Below are positions 21,618 through 33,400 of a DNA stretch of 64,000 bases, piece by piece. Under the pieces are notes generated by a model. It had not been told where the DNA came from. It did not search any database and saw nothing but the letters and a program-made list of their open reading frames with translations. Numbering within the stretch: position 1 is the first letter of the stretch; each line of letters starts with the position of its first letter. The stretch covers positions 310,001 through 374,000 of the forward strand of contig MU119217.1 in assembly GCA_014904845.1 (NCBI GenBank), written 5' to 3'. The translations under genes and the position numbers were made by a program. This stretch comes from Acephala macrosclerotiorum. Lineage: Eukaryota > Ascomycota > Leotiomycetes > Helotiales > Mollisiaceae.

Positions 21618-24073
21618 GGCTAAATATATCTGTGGATGAAGAATGTTTGAGAGGATCGATGATGGGAAAGGTTTTGTTGTTTTAAGAATGAGAAATCGAG
21701 TTGAAATAGGGAGATTTGCCTCTTTTATGAAGACCACAAGCGAGCCCAGCAAGCTCTATGAAGATGAACTTAGCCACAAACTTAGAAGCGAGCTTTGAAC
21801 TTTTATCACCTTCCATCAAAATTGAAATTCCATTGTCTCTGAGGATCTCCGCGAGTTATCTCTGCAACCATTCGTGGGCAGATAAGAACAAGAGATTCCA
21901 TCCAGATGACGACCTTTCATGCTAAAGAGTGTCCAAACAGAAGGTAGATCTACTGCATCAGCCATAAGCGTCGCCCAAATAGAGTTTGCTTGTGGCTGAT
22001 GAAGCAGATCTAATCTCTACCTGAGTTGTATCCTTGCTATGTTGTCGTCGTCACTGGCTGTGAGCCAGCATTACCAACATTTTTTTGAGAAGACATCAAT
22101 ACTAACGCTGTCAGTTTCTCTTGGAGCCTAGACGGTGAGCGACCTGCCATTTATTGTTTGATCTTGGTGTATTATCTTGCGTAGAAAGTAGCAAATAGGT
22201 AGTGACGACAGCGTGACAGTCACGTGAACTGACTGCAGCGTAACTTTTAGAGAGAGAAACAGGTCTAGAATTGGAAAGAAGGGGAGTAGAAGCAACGAAT
22301 AGGAGCTGCAGCTTGCAGAAATTGTGCGACAGTTGAATAACCGAGATGTAAATATCGATATGCGCAACAGGGACTAGGCTCATGGCCTTTGCACTTATAA
22401 CGATTCGGGGCGCTCAGATCTAGAACTCAAGCTTCTGTTGCAAAGCTCCTTGGTGCAAGCGCAACGTTAATTTATAGTGATTATTGCAACGGCTATAATG
22501 CTAAGTGAACCGAAACCGCAGTGCACTGGCCTAAGTTGCAGAAGTTGCAGAAGTTGCAGAAGTTGCAGAAGTTGCAGAAGTTGCAGAAGTTGCAGAAGTT
22601 GCAGATGTCGCAGATGTCGCAGATGTCGCAGATGAGAATTTCTTTTTCGGCTGTCGAGTTATTCCCAATCTAGAATACAAACATTACAGTAGACTAAGAT
22701 AATGATCCTAAACTAAACATCGTTATTTTCAAATACTAAAACGACTCGGACTCGAAATCTAGTAAGCATGGACATAAACGACTTTCTCAATCTCTATCGC
22801 AACGAGATTGAAATGCAGCTTCCGAGAAAATCAAAGAGACGGCGACGGATTCTACAGCCTTCCGTGACGAATGAACGTCTGCTAGACATTTAACTCCTAG
22901 AACACAACACTTAGAGCCCAAGATCCAAAAAGCCCTTTCACGAGTAGACGCCACCCGAGTTCATGACTGGAGTTGAAGTACAGCTTTGTGTCAGGATAAT
23001 CCTGCCTAGTCACGTGGAGCTAAGTGGCCTCGCTTAAGGAGTATATCCTCAAGCCCTAGCCTTAGACCTCTTCTCTCCTTGCTTAGTATTCTCGTCAATG
23101 GAGTCTTCTACCTACGTCTGGTTCTTGCTCGTGACACTTTGCCGATGACCCTTTTTCGAAGCGAGGAACACGTGCAACTCAAATCACAACACCTATCACT
23201 CTGAAGCCCAAGCATCCCAAATCCAGTCGCCCCTTAGATATGCCTTGTTAATTTTTTTCACACTCCACACTCCTAACATCCTCATCTTCTTTTCCAAAGA
23301 AATCTCTCAAAACCCCACAACGCGTGACACACACCTCTCTCATCACACCCTCCCTCACCTTCCTTCATCGTGAACCAGGCGTGGCATCCGTGAGGCCTCT
23401 CCTCCGACATGCAACAAAACCTGCACGGAGAGAAAATTTTCACCCTCTCCCCGTCATCTTTCCTGCTCCATCCAATGGCTGACGCTCACTCGTTGCACGG
23501 CATGCGGGATGCGGGTTAAGGAGGTTATTCTCGGGAACGGGAAGAGGGATAGGCGTGCCAATGGGAGGATTCTTGATGTTATGGGAGGGACAGGGGTGAT
23601 ATGGAGGTGGGAGGTGGGATGATGGATTTGAGGGGGACGTAAAAGGTGTGGATTTGAATGTTGGTGTTGTGGGGATCGTGGGGATCGATATGACGGAAAG
23701 AGGGAAGAATTATGTTTTGATTGCGGACAACTGGAAGGTTTGATGATGTCCGAAATAAGCCGAGCCAACATTGGAAGCTCGGTCTCTACGTCTCCGACTT
23801 GAAGCTCGTTCCTCCCTTTGAGGACTTTATTACTCAAAAATACCCTTATCCCGAAACATACACTTTCAGACCCAAAACTAATCACCCGGGAACGAACATT
23901 CAAGTGCCAAAAATGTATAATTCATTCTCTTTCATGAAGACATACAAACTTCCAAGCCCTATGACTGCCCAATCCGATCTCCGAGACCTCTGCCACAACC
24001 ACAATCTAATCACCAGTCCCAATCCCCTTTTCGCCTGCCAAAGCTAATTTTACCAAAGCTCAAAATGAATACT
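21618..24073. other. Gene-poor stretch with a short tandem repeat
   Basis: About 2.4 kb. Apart from the 9-bp repeat listed separately there is a 41-codon frame at 22768-22893 (MDINDFLNLYRNEIEMQ..., basic centre KSKRRRRIL) and some open but unrecognised frames around 23480-23750. No intact gene is supported. Confidence 0.55.
22533..22631. repeat. 9-bp tandem repeat, 8 + 3 copies
   Basis: AAGTTGCAG repeated eight times exactly (22533-22604), followed by three copies of the variant ATGTCGCAG (22605-22631). The period is a multiple of three, so all three plus-strand frames stay open (Val-Ala-Glu then Val-Ala-Asp in one). It may be a relic of a coding repeat or simple slippage; no gene around it is recognised. 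Confidence 0.95.
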
Positions 24074-27000
24074 CTACTTATCACCCGGCTTGACAATCTT
24101 ACAGATGAGATCCGATCCAGCGACCGAATCGCCTTCCTTAATCTGGATATTTCCGACCTTACCAGCGTGTGGTGCCGAGATGACCATTTCCTGCATCGCA
24201 TATTAGCCTCGAACTCTTTGTTAAAGGCGAAAGAAAGACTCACCATCTTCATAGCACTAAGGACCGCAAGCGGATCACCCTTCTTAACCTCCCCACCTTC
24301 CTTAACCCTCAACTCAACAACCACACCAGCCATCGGCGCACCAACCTGGCTGCTATCTCCGGGATCAGCCTTAGCTCTGCTGGTATTCTCAACTGCAGCA
24401 TTGACATCATCAACTGTAACCTGTCTGACTTCACCATTCATCTCGTAGAAGACCTCTCTTTGACCAGTAGTATCCGAGAGAGGACCAACAGCAAGAAGCT
24501 TTAAGATCAACACCTTACCCTTCTCAAGCTCAACATGGAACTCCTCTCCAATCTCAGGTCGAGAGAGGAAGTATCTTGTTGGCAGAACGCTGAGATCGCC
24601 GTACTTCTGGATGAACTTGCGGTAGTCTTCGAAGACTTTGGGGTACATAGCATAACTGGCAACATCGCACTCGGTGACACTGCCATACTTCTTATAGATA
24701 TCTCTCTTGATTTGAGCGAGATCGAGAGGCTCCAAGGTAAGACCAGGTCGCTTGTCCAGCTTGCGGCGACCACGGAGAGCATTGGTTCTCAATGGCTCAG
24801 GGAAGCCACCGTATGGCTGACCCATGAGACCTTCGAAAAACTCCAGAACTGAGCCTGGGAAATCAAGCTCGGCAGCACGCTTCTGAACATCATCAAAGCT
24901 GAGCTTGTTGGAGACCATGAATTGAGCCAAATCACCAACGACCTTGGAGGTTGGTGTGACCTTGACAATGTCGCCAAGTAAGTCATTGGCTTGCTCGTAA
25001 GCCTTCTTGGTCTCAGCCCATTGAGCACCAAGACCAAGTTGAGAGGCCTGGAACATCATGTTTGTCAATTGACCACCCGGAATCTCATGCTCGTAGACCT
25101 CTGGATCAGGGCCGTGCAAACCAGCCTCGAATGGAGAATAGAGTAGACGGAGCTGCGACCAGTAGGTATCGATAGCTCGGACATGGTGAACATTGAGACA
25201 AGGATCAAGATCAGTGCCTTCCAATGAAGCAAGAACGGCACCAACACTCGGCTGCGAGGTCATACCAGACAAGCTGTCAGTAGCAGTATCGACAACATCG
25301 GCACCCGCATTAGCACAAGCCACCATGGATGCAACGCCGGTACCAGCCGAGTCATGAGTGTGAACGTGAATCGGAAGATCTGGGTACTTCTTCCGGATCG
25401 CTCCGATCAGGAGAGTCGCTGCTTTAGGCTTGAGAACACCAGCCATATCCTTGATGCCCAAGACGTGGATTTTGAGGTCCACAAGCTTGTCAACCAAGCT
25501 AAGATAGTACTCTAAGTTGTACTTTTTGTGTGGGTTAAGCACTGCTCAACAAATTAGCACTGTAAATAGACATTTGGGTTGGGAGCTCCGGTGTTCAGAG
25601 CTGTCTCAGGAGCATGTATGCAAACAGAATGTCCCAGCTCCCGAGACAACTCCTGGCTTCGGAGCCCCAAAAAGAAAACAGAAATTTAATATGGAAATAA
25701 GACGCACTATCACCACTATAGCAGACGGTACCCTCAACAACACCACCAGCCTTGTGGACGGCTTTGATACCAACTTCAAGTTGGTTGATGTCGTTCAAAG
25801 CATCGAAAATTCGGAAAATATCCACACCGTGCTTCTTAGCCTGCTCGCAGAAGTGGTAGATAGCGTTATCTGGTAAGGAAGAGTACGCAACACCGTTGGC
25901 ACCTCGGAGCAACATCTGGAAAGGAATGTTTGGCACCAACTTGCGCATCTTTCGGAGTCTGTCCCAAGGATCCTCGTAGAGGAAACGCATAGCAACATCG
26001 AAAGTTGCTCCACCCCAGCATTCGAGAGAGTAGAGGTTGCTGTATGCGTAACTGGTCTCCTTGGCGATATTGAGAAGATCAACTGTTCGGACACGAGTGG
26101 CCAACAGCGATTGATGGGCATCACGCCAGGTAGTATCCATGAGAAGACATCCGTTGTTCTTTCGAACGGCCTTGGCAAATGCCTCTGGTCCCTCCTCAAC
26201 AATAATGTTTCTCCAGCCTTTCTTGCATGGTTCAGATGTGTCAATCTTCTTTCCAGACTCATCGAAGAGTTCTGGCATGATGATATCACCCTTGAACTTG
26301 GGTTCTCCAATCTGTCCCTTGATACTGCTGCCATTGACAGCAACATCCCCCAGGTATGACAACAACTTCTGGGCACGATTTTGACTGCCAACAAGGTCGA
26401 ACAGCTCAGGGGTATCGTCGATGAAGGTAGTCCAGCAATTGCCTTCAATAAAGGTAGGGTGGGTGAGCAAAGATGCTAAGAAAGGAATATTGGTCTTAAC
26501 ACCACGGATACGGAACTCGACGAGAGCTCGAAGCATCTTCCGGCGTGCGATTTCGTATGTGGAACCATGGCAAGTGCATTTGACAAGCATACTGTCGTAG
26601 TGAGCTATTGGAAGGTCTGTTAGCAAGTATAACAATGGTTGAACGTTGAAGCGTCAGAATAATGAGTCTAAGAGGGTCTAAGAAAATCTAGTAAAGTCTG
26701 ATCGTCTAAAGGAAGGTGCACTGCAGTCCAGGAAGGCATGGGGATTGGGGAAGAAGAAAAGGGCTACCTACGAGTGATGACCGCGCCAGCGAATCCATTA
26801 CCACCGTCAAGGCGGACTCCGTTACCACCAGCAGATCTGTAGACTTCAATCTTTCCAGTATCTGGCGAGAATCCTTTCGAAGGATCTTCAGTAGTGATAC
26901 GGCACTGAATAGCAAATCCACGAGTAGAAATGCGGTCTTGGGTTAGACCAAGCTGAGCCAAAGTAGCGCCTGCCGCAATCTGGATCTGAGCAGCAATAAG

Positions 27001-28589
27001 ATCAATGCCGGTGATCTCCTCAGTGATTGTGTGCTCGACCTGGATACGTGGGTTGATTTCGATGAAGTAGTAGCGATTCTGCTGATCAACCAAGAATTCC
27101 GCTGTTCCAGCGTTGCGGTAGTTGACGGATTTGGCGAGCTTGACTGCGTCTGAGAGAAGAGAATCTCTGACATCGGCCGGGAGGTCCTTGGCAGGAGCCA
27201 ATTCGACCACCTTTTGATGTCTTCGTTGCACGGAGCAGTCACGCTCGTACAAGTGAACAACGTTGCCTTGGTTGTCTCCGAGGAGTTGCACCTCAATGTG
27301 CTTGGGCCTGTCCAAGAATCGCTCGACGAAGACGGTGCCATTGCCGAAAGCAGACTTGGCTTCGGAGGTAGCTCTCTCGAAGGAATCCTTCAAGGTTTCT
27401 TGCTCTCGCACAACACGCATACCACGTCCACCACCACCATATGCTGCCTTGATGATGATTGGGAAACCATATTCGTCCGTAAACTTCTTGACATCTTCGA
27501 ATTTCTCCACGGCGCCCTCGGTACCAGGAACGACTGGGACACCGGCCTTGATAGCAATTGTTCTCGCAGAGACTTTGTCGCCTAGAGAATCGATGACTTC
27601 GGGAGAGGGACCAACGAACTAGGTTGTGAATGTTAGTAATTGCTCTGAAGTCTTAAAAAAAAAAGGTGGGAAGTGCACATACGATGAGACCAGCCTTCTC
27701 AACATTCTTCGCAAATTGGGCATTTTCAGAAAGGAAACCATAACCTAGCAGCCTTGTTAGCATCCATCTGCCATAGCTCAATGGCCCTCCATACCTGGGT
27801 GAATCATCTGTACGCCATGTTGCAGAGCAATCTTGATAATCTCGTCGCCCGCCAAGTACGCTCCAACCGGTGTGTATTGCCCACGCTTTCCAATCACATA
27901 TGCCTCATCCGCCTCTACAGTAACACATTGTGATCAGCAAAACAACCTCTTGGCCGCTTGGTATCTTGGCTGGAAGGCAAAACTGACTCTGTCTGTGCAT
28001 ACTAAGTCGGTCCTCATAACTGATAATACATTAGCTTCGTGCATCATGAACGCTATGCCAAGCGCTCGATTGACCGTACCTGAAAACCGCGACGGTCTGC
28101 AGAGAAAGCTCATGAGCCTATTGTTGAACCTCGAGTCAGCACCTGCACGATTCCCGCAATTCCTAAAACAATAATGCAGTCTTGGGAGAGGGAGGAACTT
28201 ACAGTACGGAAGATCTGTCGAGCAAAAAAACAGAAGTCAGTAAGCTCAAATTTACCCCGCCAAGCTGATAACGTACACGGATAGCTGCACCAGATCAGCT
28301 TCCGTAAATTCACAACATGTTTGTAAGAGGGTGTACTCACGAATTTCTCCTCGATTGGCCACTGTTAAATTGGAAGACACATTGTCAGCCTATCACCCTC
28401 GCGAGCTCGAAGCTCAATGAAGCTCCGTTTGTTGACTGTTGGGGCAGCCGAAAACTCACCGAGAATCTTCTTCAGCTGCATAATGCTCGAATTGGCACGG
28501 ATACGATGGATAGTCTGTGTCTGTCCCGCATCCTTGCCCTCCTCGAAGACCTCGCTGTAGGCGCCATTGGGGTTGTGTTCGTCCGCCAT
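24074..28589 (-). CDS. PYC1: Pyruvate carboxylase (ATP- and biotin-dependent), 12 exons
   Basis: Minus-strand exons 28589-28460, 28361-28341, 28284-28277, 28214-28203, 28117-28080, 28019-27988, 27914-27795, 27744-27683, 27618-26772, 26604-25708, 25541-24244 and 24190-24074. They sum to 3582 nt, 1193 aa, the normal fungal length. The enzyme carboxylates pyruvate to oxaloacetate (anaplerosis, gluconeogenesis) as a tetramer. Biotin carboxylase domain: KILVANRGEIPIRIFRTAHE near 40, ATP-grasp loop GGGGRGMRV at 202, [11 protein letters not shown]. Carboxyltransferase: [16 protein letters not shown]. Biotin lysine about 1154 in AMKM, right at the last intron. No mitochondrial leader ([17 protein letters not shown]), so probably cytosolic as usual in fungi. 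Exons 2, 3 and 4 are 21, 8 and 12 nt and encode one uninterrupted invariant stretch, which strongly supports the model. Confidence 0.96.
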
Positions 28590-30401
28590 GGTTGATGGTG
28601 AAGGAGAGTTGGATTGTTTGTTTGTTGATGATGCTGAGGGGAGTTTCTGGCTCTAGTAATAAGCTACTGGGGGGCACGTTGGCGGCGCTGCTCTTACTAG
28701 CCTCGTGCCGAGCTAGAACCGAATGGAGGGGTGAATGAGCTTCACGAGCTGTGCGATCGGCGCGAGGGATATGTGTGCAGCGCTCAATGGGTGAATGGAA
28801 GTAGGATATATTGTTGAGCGTGTATTCTTGAATGAATGATTGAGGAAGAGAAGACGGGAGGGAAGGGAAGGGAAGGGAAGCTCGAGGGGTTTTGTTGAAT
28901 GGTGCTCGGCTTACGTGCTGTGGTTTGTGTTTGGAGAGCTCTTGTCGGTGTCGTAGTCTGGTGGGGTTGAAATTTTGTCCCCCTCGCTCGTTCCTGCCGG
29001 ACCAGCCTTTCCCAGATCCAAGACACAGCACAGCACAGCCAGTTGCCAGCTCCTGCTCTTCCGGCACCAATTGAGAACCGGCGATATGGAATCTCGAGAT
29101 CTGACCCTATCAGGGATTGTGAGAAGACTCTTTTGCGGCGATGCGGCAGATACGGTAACGTGATGCAATTAGTTTCAATATCCCAATCCCAGATCTTCAA
29201 TCTCGAATCTCCCCCACGATAACGCTATGGGAGCTATGACATAAGTGCGTCAACCCAATTTATACCCGTGGAGAAATCTCATCCCAGCACCGACATTCCC
29301 ATCTTCAAAGTCTTCATCATCTGCACTGACAATACGAAAAAAGAGCTGCATCATGGAAGTCAATCCTTAGCGGTTCAGATGGAGGTTTCTTCCTTCTCAT
29401 CTTTCCGGCAGGACAGCCAAGGTCCACGGTCAGGGGAAAGGTCACAGCCAAGTGCTAAGCTGATTAACCTTACATCTCCACCTTGCAGCTCAAGAATTGA
29501 AATATTTTTTTTCCTGTCACCCACATGCCACCAAAATAGCCAGGTCCAGAAAGATTGCCTCGCGTCGTCACAGCGCAGCTTCCCAAACCCCTCCCCTGTA
29601 CGCCGAATTCGGGTGTCCACCTACCCTCGTCTTTTCGCAATTTTCCCTACCGAGGGGTTTCCTTGCAAGACCTCTAAATATCCGATGGAGGGAGCTCAAG
29701 CAATGAGCATGGTACAACCGACACCGATGAAAGCCGCCCCATCAAAAAGAAATTGCTTCGCTGTGCTGCATGGAGAGACAGTGGCGTTTCCTGTCGAAAG
29801 ACTTGTCAGCCCACGTGTGGCACAGAAACGGCCCCGATTCTGTCATGAATGTGTTGGAGCTGGTAAGCCAACATGCAGAGCAGTAAACAATTTCTAGCTC
29901 TCGGAGTCGGTGAGGTGCAGATCGAGAAAAGCCTCCTTGCACAATTCGATCAAGCCTGTGGGAATGATCTGAGAATCCAATGATATTGGCCAACGGGCGA
30001 AACATTCGGAATGATCATCGGTCGCATATGAACTCGAAATTTTACATCTGAGTCACTCTGTCACGTCACATCACATTTGAGACAGCATATAGATGTAAAA
30101 AGGCTTTTAGTCTAAATACACCTGAAGAATCTAGAGGAAAAGCAAGAAAAGCAAGCAAAGCAAAGCAAAGCAATGACGCTCCTATCAGTTACAATGTGCC
30201 TCATGAGTAGCGTGACCGAGACGCGAAAGCCACCCAATGCAAAAACGAGGCCTACAACTACAGTCATAATGAAGAACTATGAGCACATGTTCCCCTGAAG
30301 TAAACCCCGCTGTGAAAATCAGAAAGGTACAACCCAAAGATGCCCCAGTCATTATGTATAACGCGTCGTCGTCAGCCTCCCGTCAAAGATTAACTCCAAC
30401 C
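28590..30401. other. Intergenic between PYC and clathrin
   Basis: About 1.8 kb holding the PYC promoter and the clathrin 3' UTR. Short purine tracts (GGAAG repeats at about 28857-28880; AAGCA repeats at about 30137-30172). A 209-codon plus-strand frame at 29268-29897 has no recognised similarity and is not called. Confidence 0.55.
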
Positions 30402-33400
30402 TCAAAAGCCGGAATATCCAGTTGGTTGTGGCGCAAAGCCGTTGGTCTGGGGGAAGGGTGCCGGTGATTGACGTCCAGCAGGTCCGGCCGTAATCATTAA
30501 TCTGTTACCACCAAGGATTGGAGCGTTGTTCTCCTCCTTTTCTTGAGACTTCTCCCGAGCCTTCCGCTCCTCGTTGTCCTTCTTCAAGATGTCAATGGCA
30601 GATGCCTGTTGAGCGAGGTAGTTGATCATGAATGGCATCGTAAAGTCGGTGAGGCCGTGGCGCCAAGAGATCTCCATAACGACATGAATCGGGATAAGAT
30701 CGTAGCAGGCATAGAGCATACCAACATAGCACTCGCGGCTGCCAATATCGACGAACTAAGGGACAAAGTTAGTACATTCATTAGTGAGGGGTTCAGTAAA
30801 CTTACGTATCGGAGCAATTCTTCAACAACATCCGACTTGCCAGACATAGCAGCAGTCTCGATAGCATCCTTGAACAACTTGTCTTGTTTGGAAAGAGCAA
30901 TAGACTTCTCCCACCGCTTGTTCTTGCGGTAGATGTTGGCGGCGATTTGGCGGAAGAAAACCAAGTCGTGGCGCTCCAAACGTTGAGCAAGCTCGACAGG
31001 GTCGTAGTTGTCGTAGTTCTCAACCGAGTCACGTAGGGTCTTGTAATCCTCCTCTTCGATCAACAGATCATTGATAGCACTGTTGACGATCTTCTTGTTC
31101 TGCGACTGAACATTGAGAAGGAAGGGCTTGATGAGAGGAATATTGTCGGACTTCTCGAACATCTTGACGACACGGTTGACATCAATGCGAGGAGTCAAGG
31201 CCTGCAGCAGATCAGTCAACAGAGATGGCTGCTCTTGAAGGTAGAAGTTCAATGCACGGTAGTAGATCTCCAGGTTGGCGACCTTGACGACAATATCTTT
31301 GAAAGAGTGGTGCTCCCAAGCATCGGCAGCACGCTCCATCATGGCGAGAGCTGCGTTGTCCCACTCATCATAATGGCAGTAAAGGAAGACTAATTCTGGC
31401 CACAGGTGAGCATCTTCAGTAGCACGAATCATCTTAGGAATGTTGATTCTGCTCCAGAAAAGCTTCAAGTGCTCCATCACACGATCTGGGCGGTACTTCG
31501 ACAAAGCGATACCAAGCTCAGTGAACATACCCATATGGGCACGCTCAAGACCAAGACCTTGCTCAAGAAGAGCGATGAGCTCGTCGAAGTAACCATTTCG
31601 CTCGTATTGCTTGACTAGATCTTGCAATTCCTCAGCATCCACGATCAAGTTCAAGCCGCAAATTTGTGCGAGTCTAAATTCCTTCTTCTCAACACAAGCA
31701 GCATTGACTTGCTTCCAGACCTTGATGTTGTTTGCCTTGCGTGCACACTCAACAGCAGCTTGGTAGTCCTCAAGGTGGACAAGGGTGGTGGCAAGCTTAG
31801 CCCAGTTCGAAATGCTGGTGAAGAAGATCTTGGCGGCTTGGTGGTAACCTTCAGCATAAGCCTTGTCACCGGATTCCTCAATGTCAGCAACATTGGTGCC
31901 TCGAAGGAAGTCTTCCAATTCGCTGAGCTGGTCGGTGCGTGCATAAGCGAAAGCCAAAGCAGTATCGATGGGAGGTTCCCGTAGAGTCTTGCGTGCCATT
32001 CTCAGGTACTTAATCAGATCCTCATCCTTGCCAGCATGAGTTGCGATCTCAATGACTTCGCTGTAATTGCTTGGGTCCTCAGCACGGATGTACGAAGCAA
32101 TACCATCACTGACACGGAGACCGTCCAATTGAGCCTTGGCGACTCTGCTCCACACCTCTGGAAGCTCAACACGCTCAGCATACTCTTGAGCACGATCAAT
32201 GCTGACAACATGCTCCACGAGAACGTTAGCAGCGCTGGTGTGGTCATTAATCTTCTTGTACACTTCGAAAGCTTCCTCGAACAAACCGACCTCGATACAT
32301 ATATTTGCAATATCGGGTGCGTTGTAGGCATCGAGTCGGTGGATGTAGTCCATCACACGACCCTTGTCGGCCTTTGTGGCGGTGAGAATGAGCAAGTTCT
32401 GAAGGTTCTCATTGTCACTGAATGGCGAAGGTTCAAGGACAATCTTCTCGAGAAGCTCAATGAGTTCTGCAGGTAGATCGGCAGCCAAGAAGGAAGCTAC
32501 TGCAACAGAAACCTTGTCGGGTTCAGTTGACTCAGGTACGGCGGTAGAGATAACCTGGTCGATGACTGAGCGGCGATGGATGTTGTTTGGGCTGAGGACG
32601 AACGTCCATAATTCACGATCAGCTCTCTCGAGGAGGTAACGAGCTTGAGCCTTGAACATGGAGTTTTCGGAGGTGATGCTGATCAACTCTAAGTCGTTTT
32701 GACCTTTGGAATAGCAAATGTAGGCTGTTTCGAACAAATGTTAGCGAATACTCTGAAGATAGAAAGTACAAGAAGGTCCAGGTCCAATCCATAGGGTAGT
32801 GATGTAGTCGAAAAGTTCCAAGAAATTCCAGTCCATAGTAGCGATTATTGTACCGATCGTGGCCCACGATACAACTCCTTCGAAATCAGTTATATTGATA
32901 GAGGTATGACATATGGATGCTCCGAATCGGGGGCCCCGATTGTTGTGTTGATGCTACAACATGAAGGAGAAAGAGGAGTCATGTTGTTAACGCGTCCAAG
33001 ACTCCTGAGGGAGGTACGTTCTTACCCAAGTCCGGAGGAAGGTGCGTTCTTACCTGAGTCCAGAAGAAGGTCCAGTCTTACCCAAGTCCGGAGGAAGAAA
33101 GTCGGAATGAAAAGGGAAGGTGTGTCTTACCAAGGTTCGGGTCTCTTGATTGGCAGTAGCGACCAACGATAAGAGTATCATACTGGTCGTTCTCCTTCAA
33201 GAATTTCTCCGGCTGATTGTTAGAGTCAATGTAAATCTTGGCTAGGGCATTGAAAATAGCCTGCTGCTGGTTACCGGCAGAAAGAGTTGCTTCGAGGAAT
33301 GGCAAGAGAAGCTTCAATCGGTTGCGTGACTCAACCTCACTGACAAGCTCATCAATTGGAATGGATGCGGGATTGACGCTTGACAGAAGGTTCTTGATGA

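Noticed and set aside
23454..24047. Frames upstream of the PYC 3' end on both strands
   Set aside because: Partly open, but no recognisable product and no consistent splice model.
24535..27622. Several 75-130 codon frames antisense to pyruvate carboxylase
   Set aside because: Shadows of a strongly coding gene on the other strand.
29268..29897. 209-codon plus-strand frame between PYC and clathrin
   Set aside because: The composition is erratic, no motif is recognisable and no introns continue it. It lies in the PYC upstream region.
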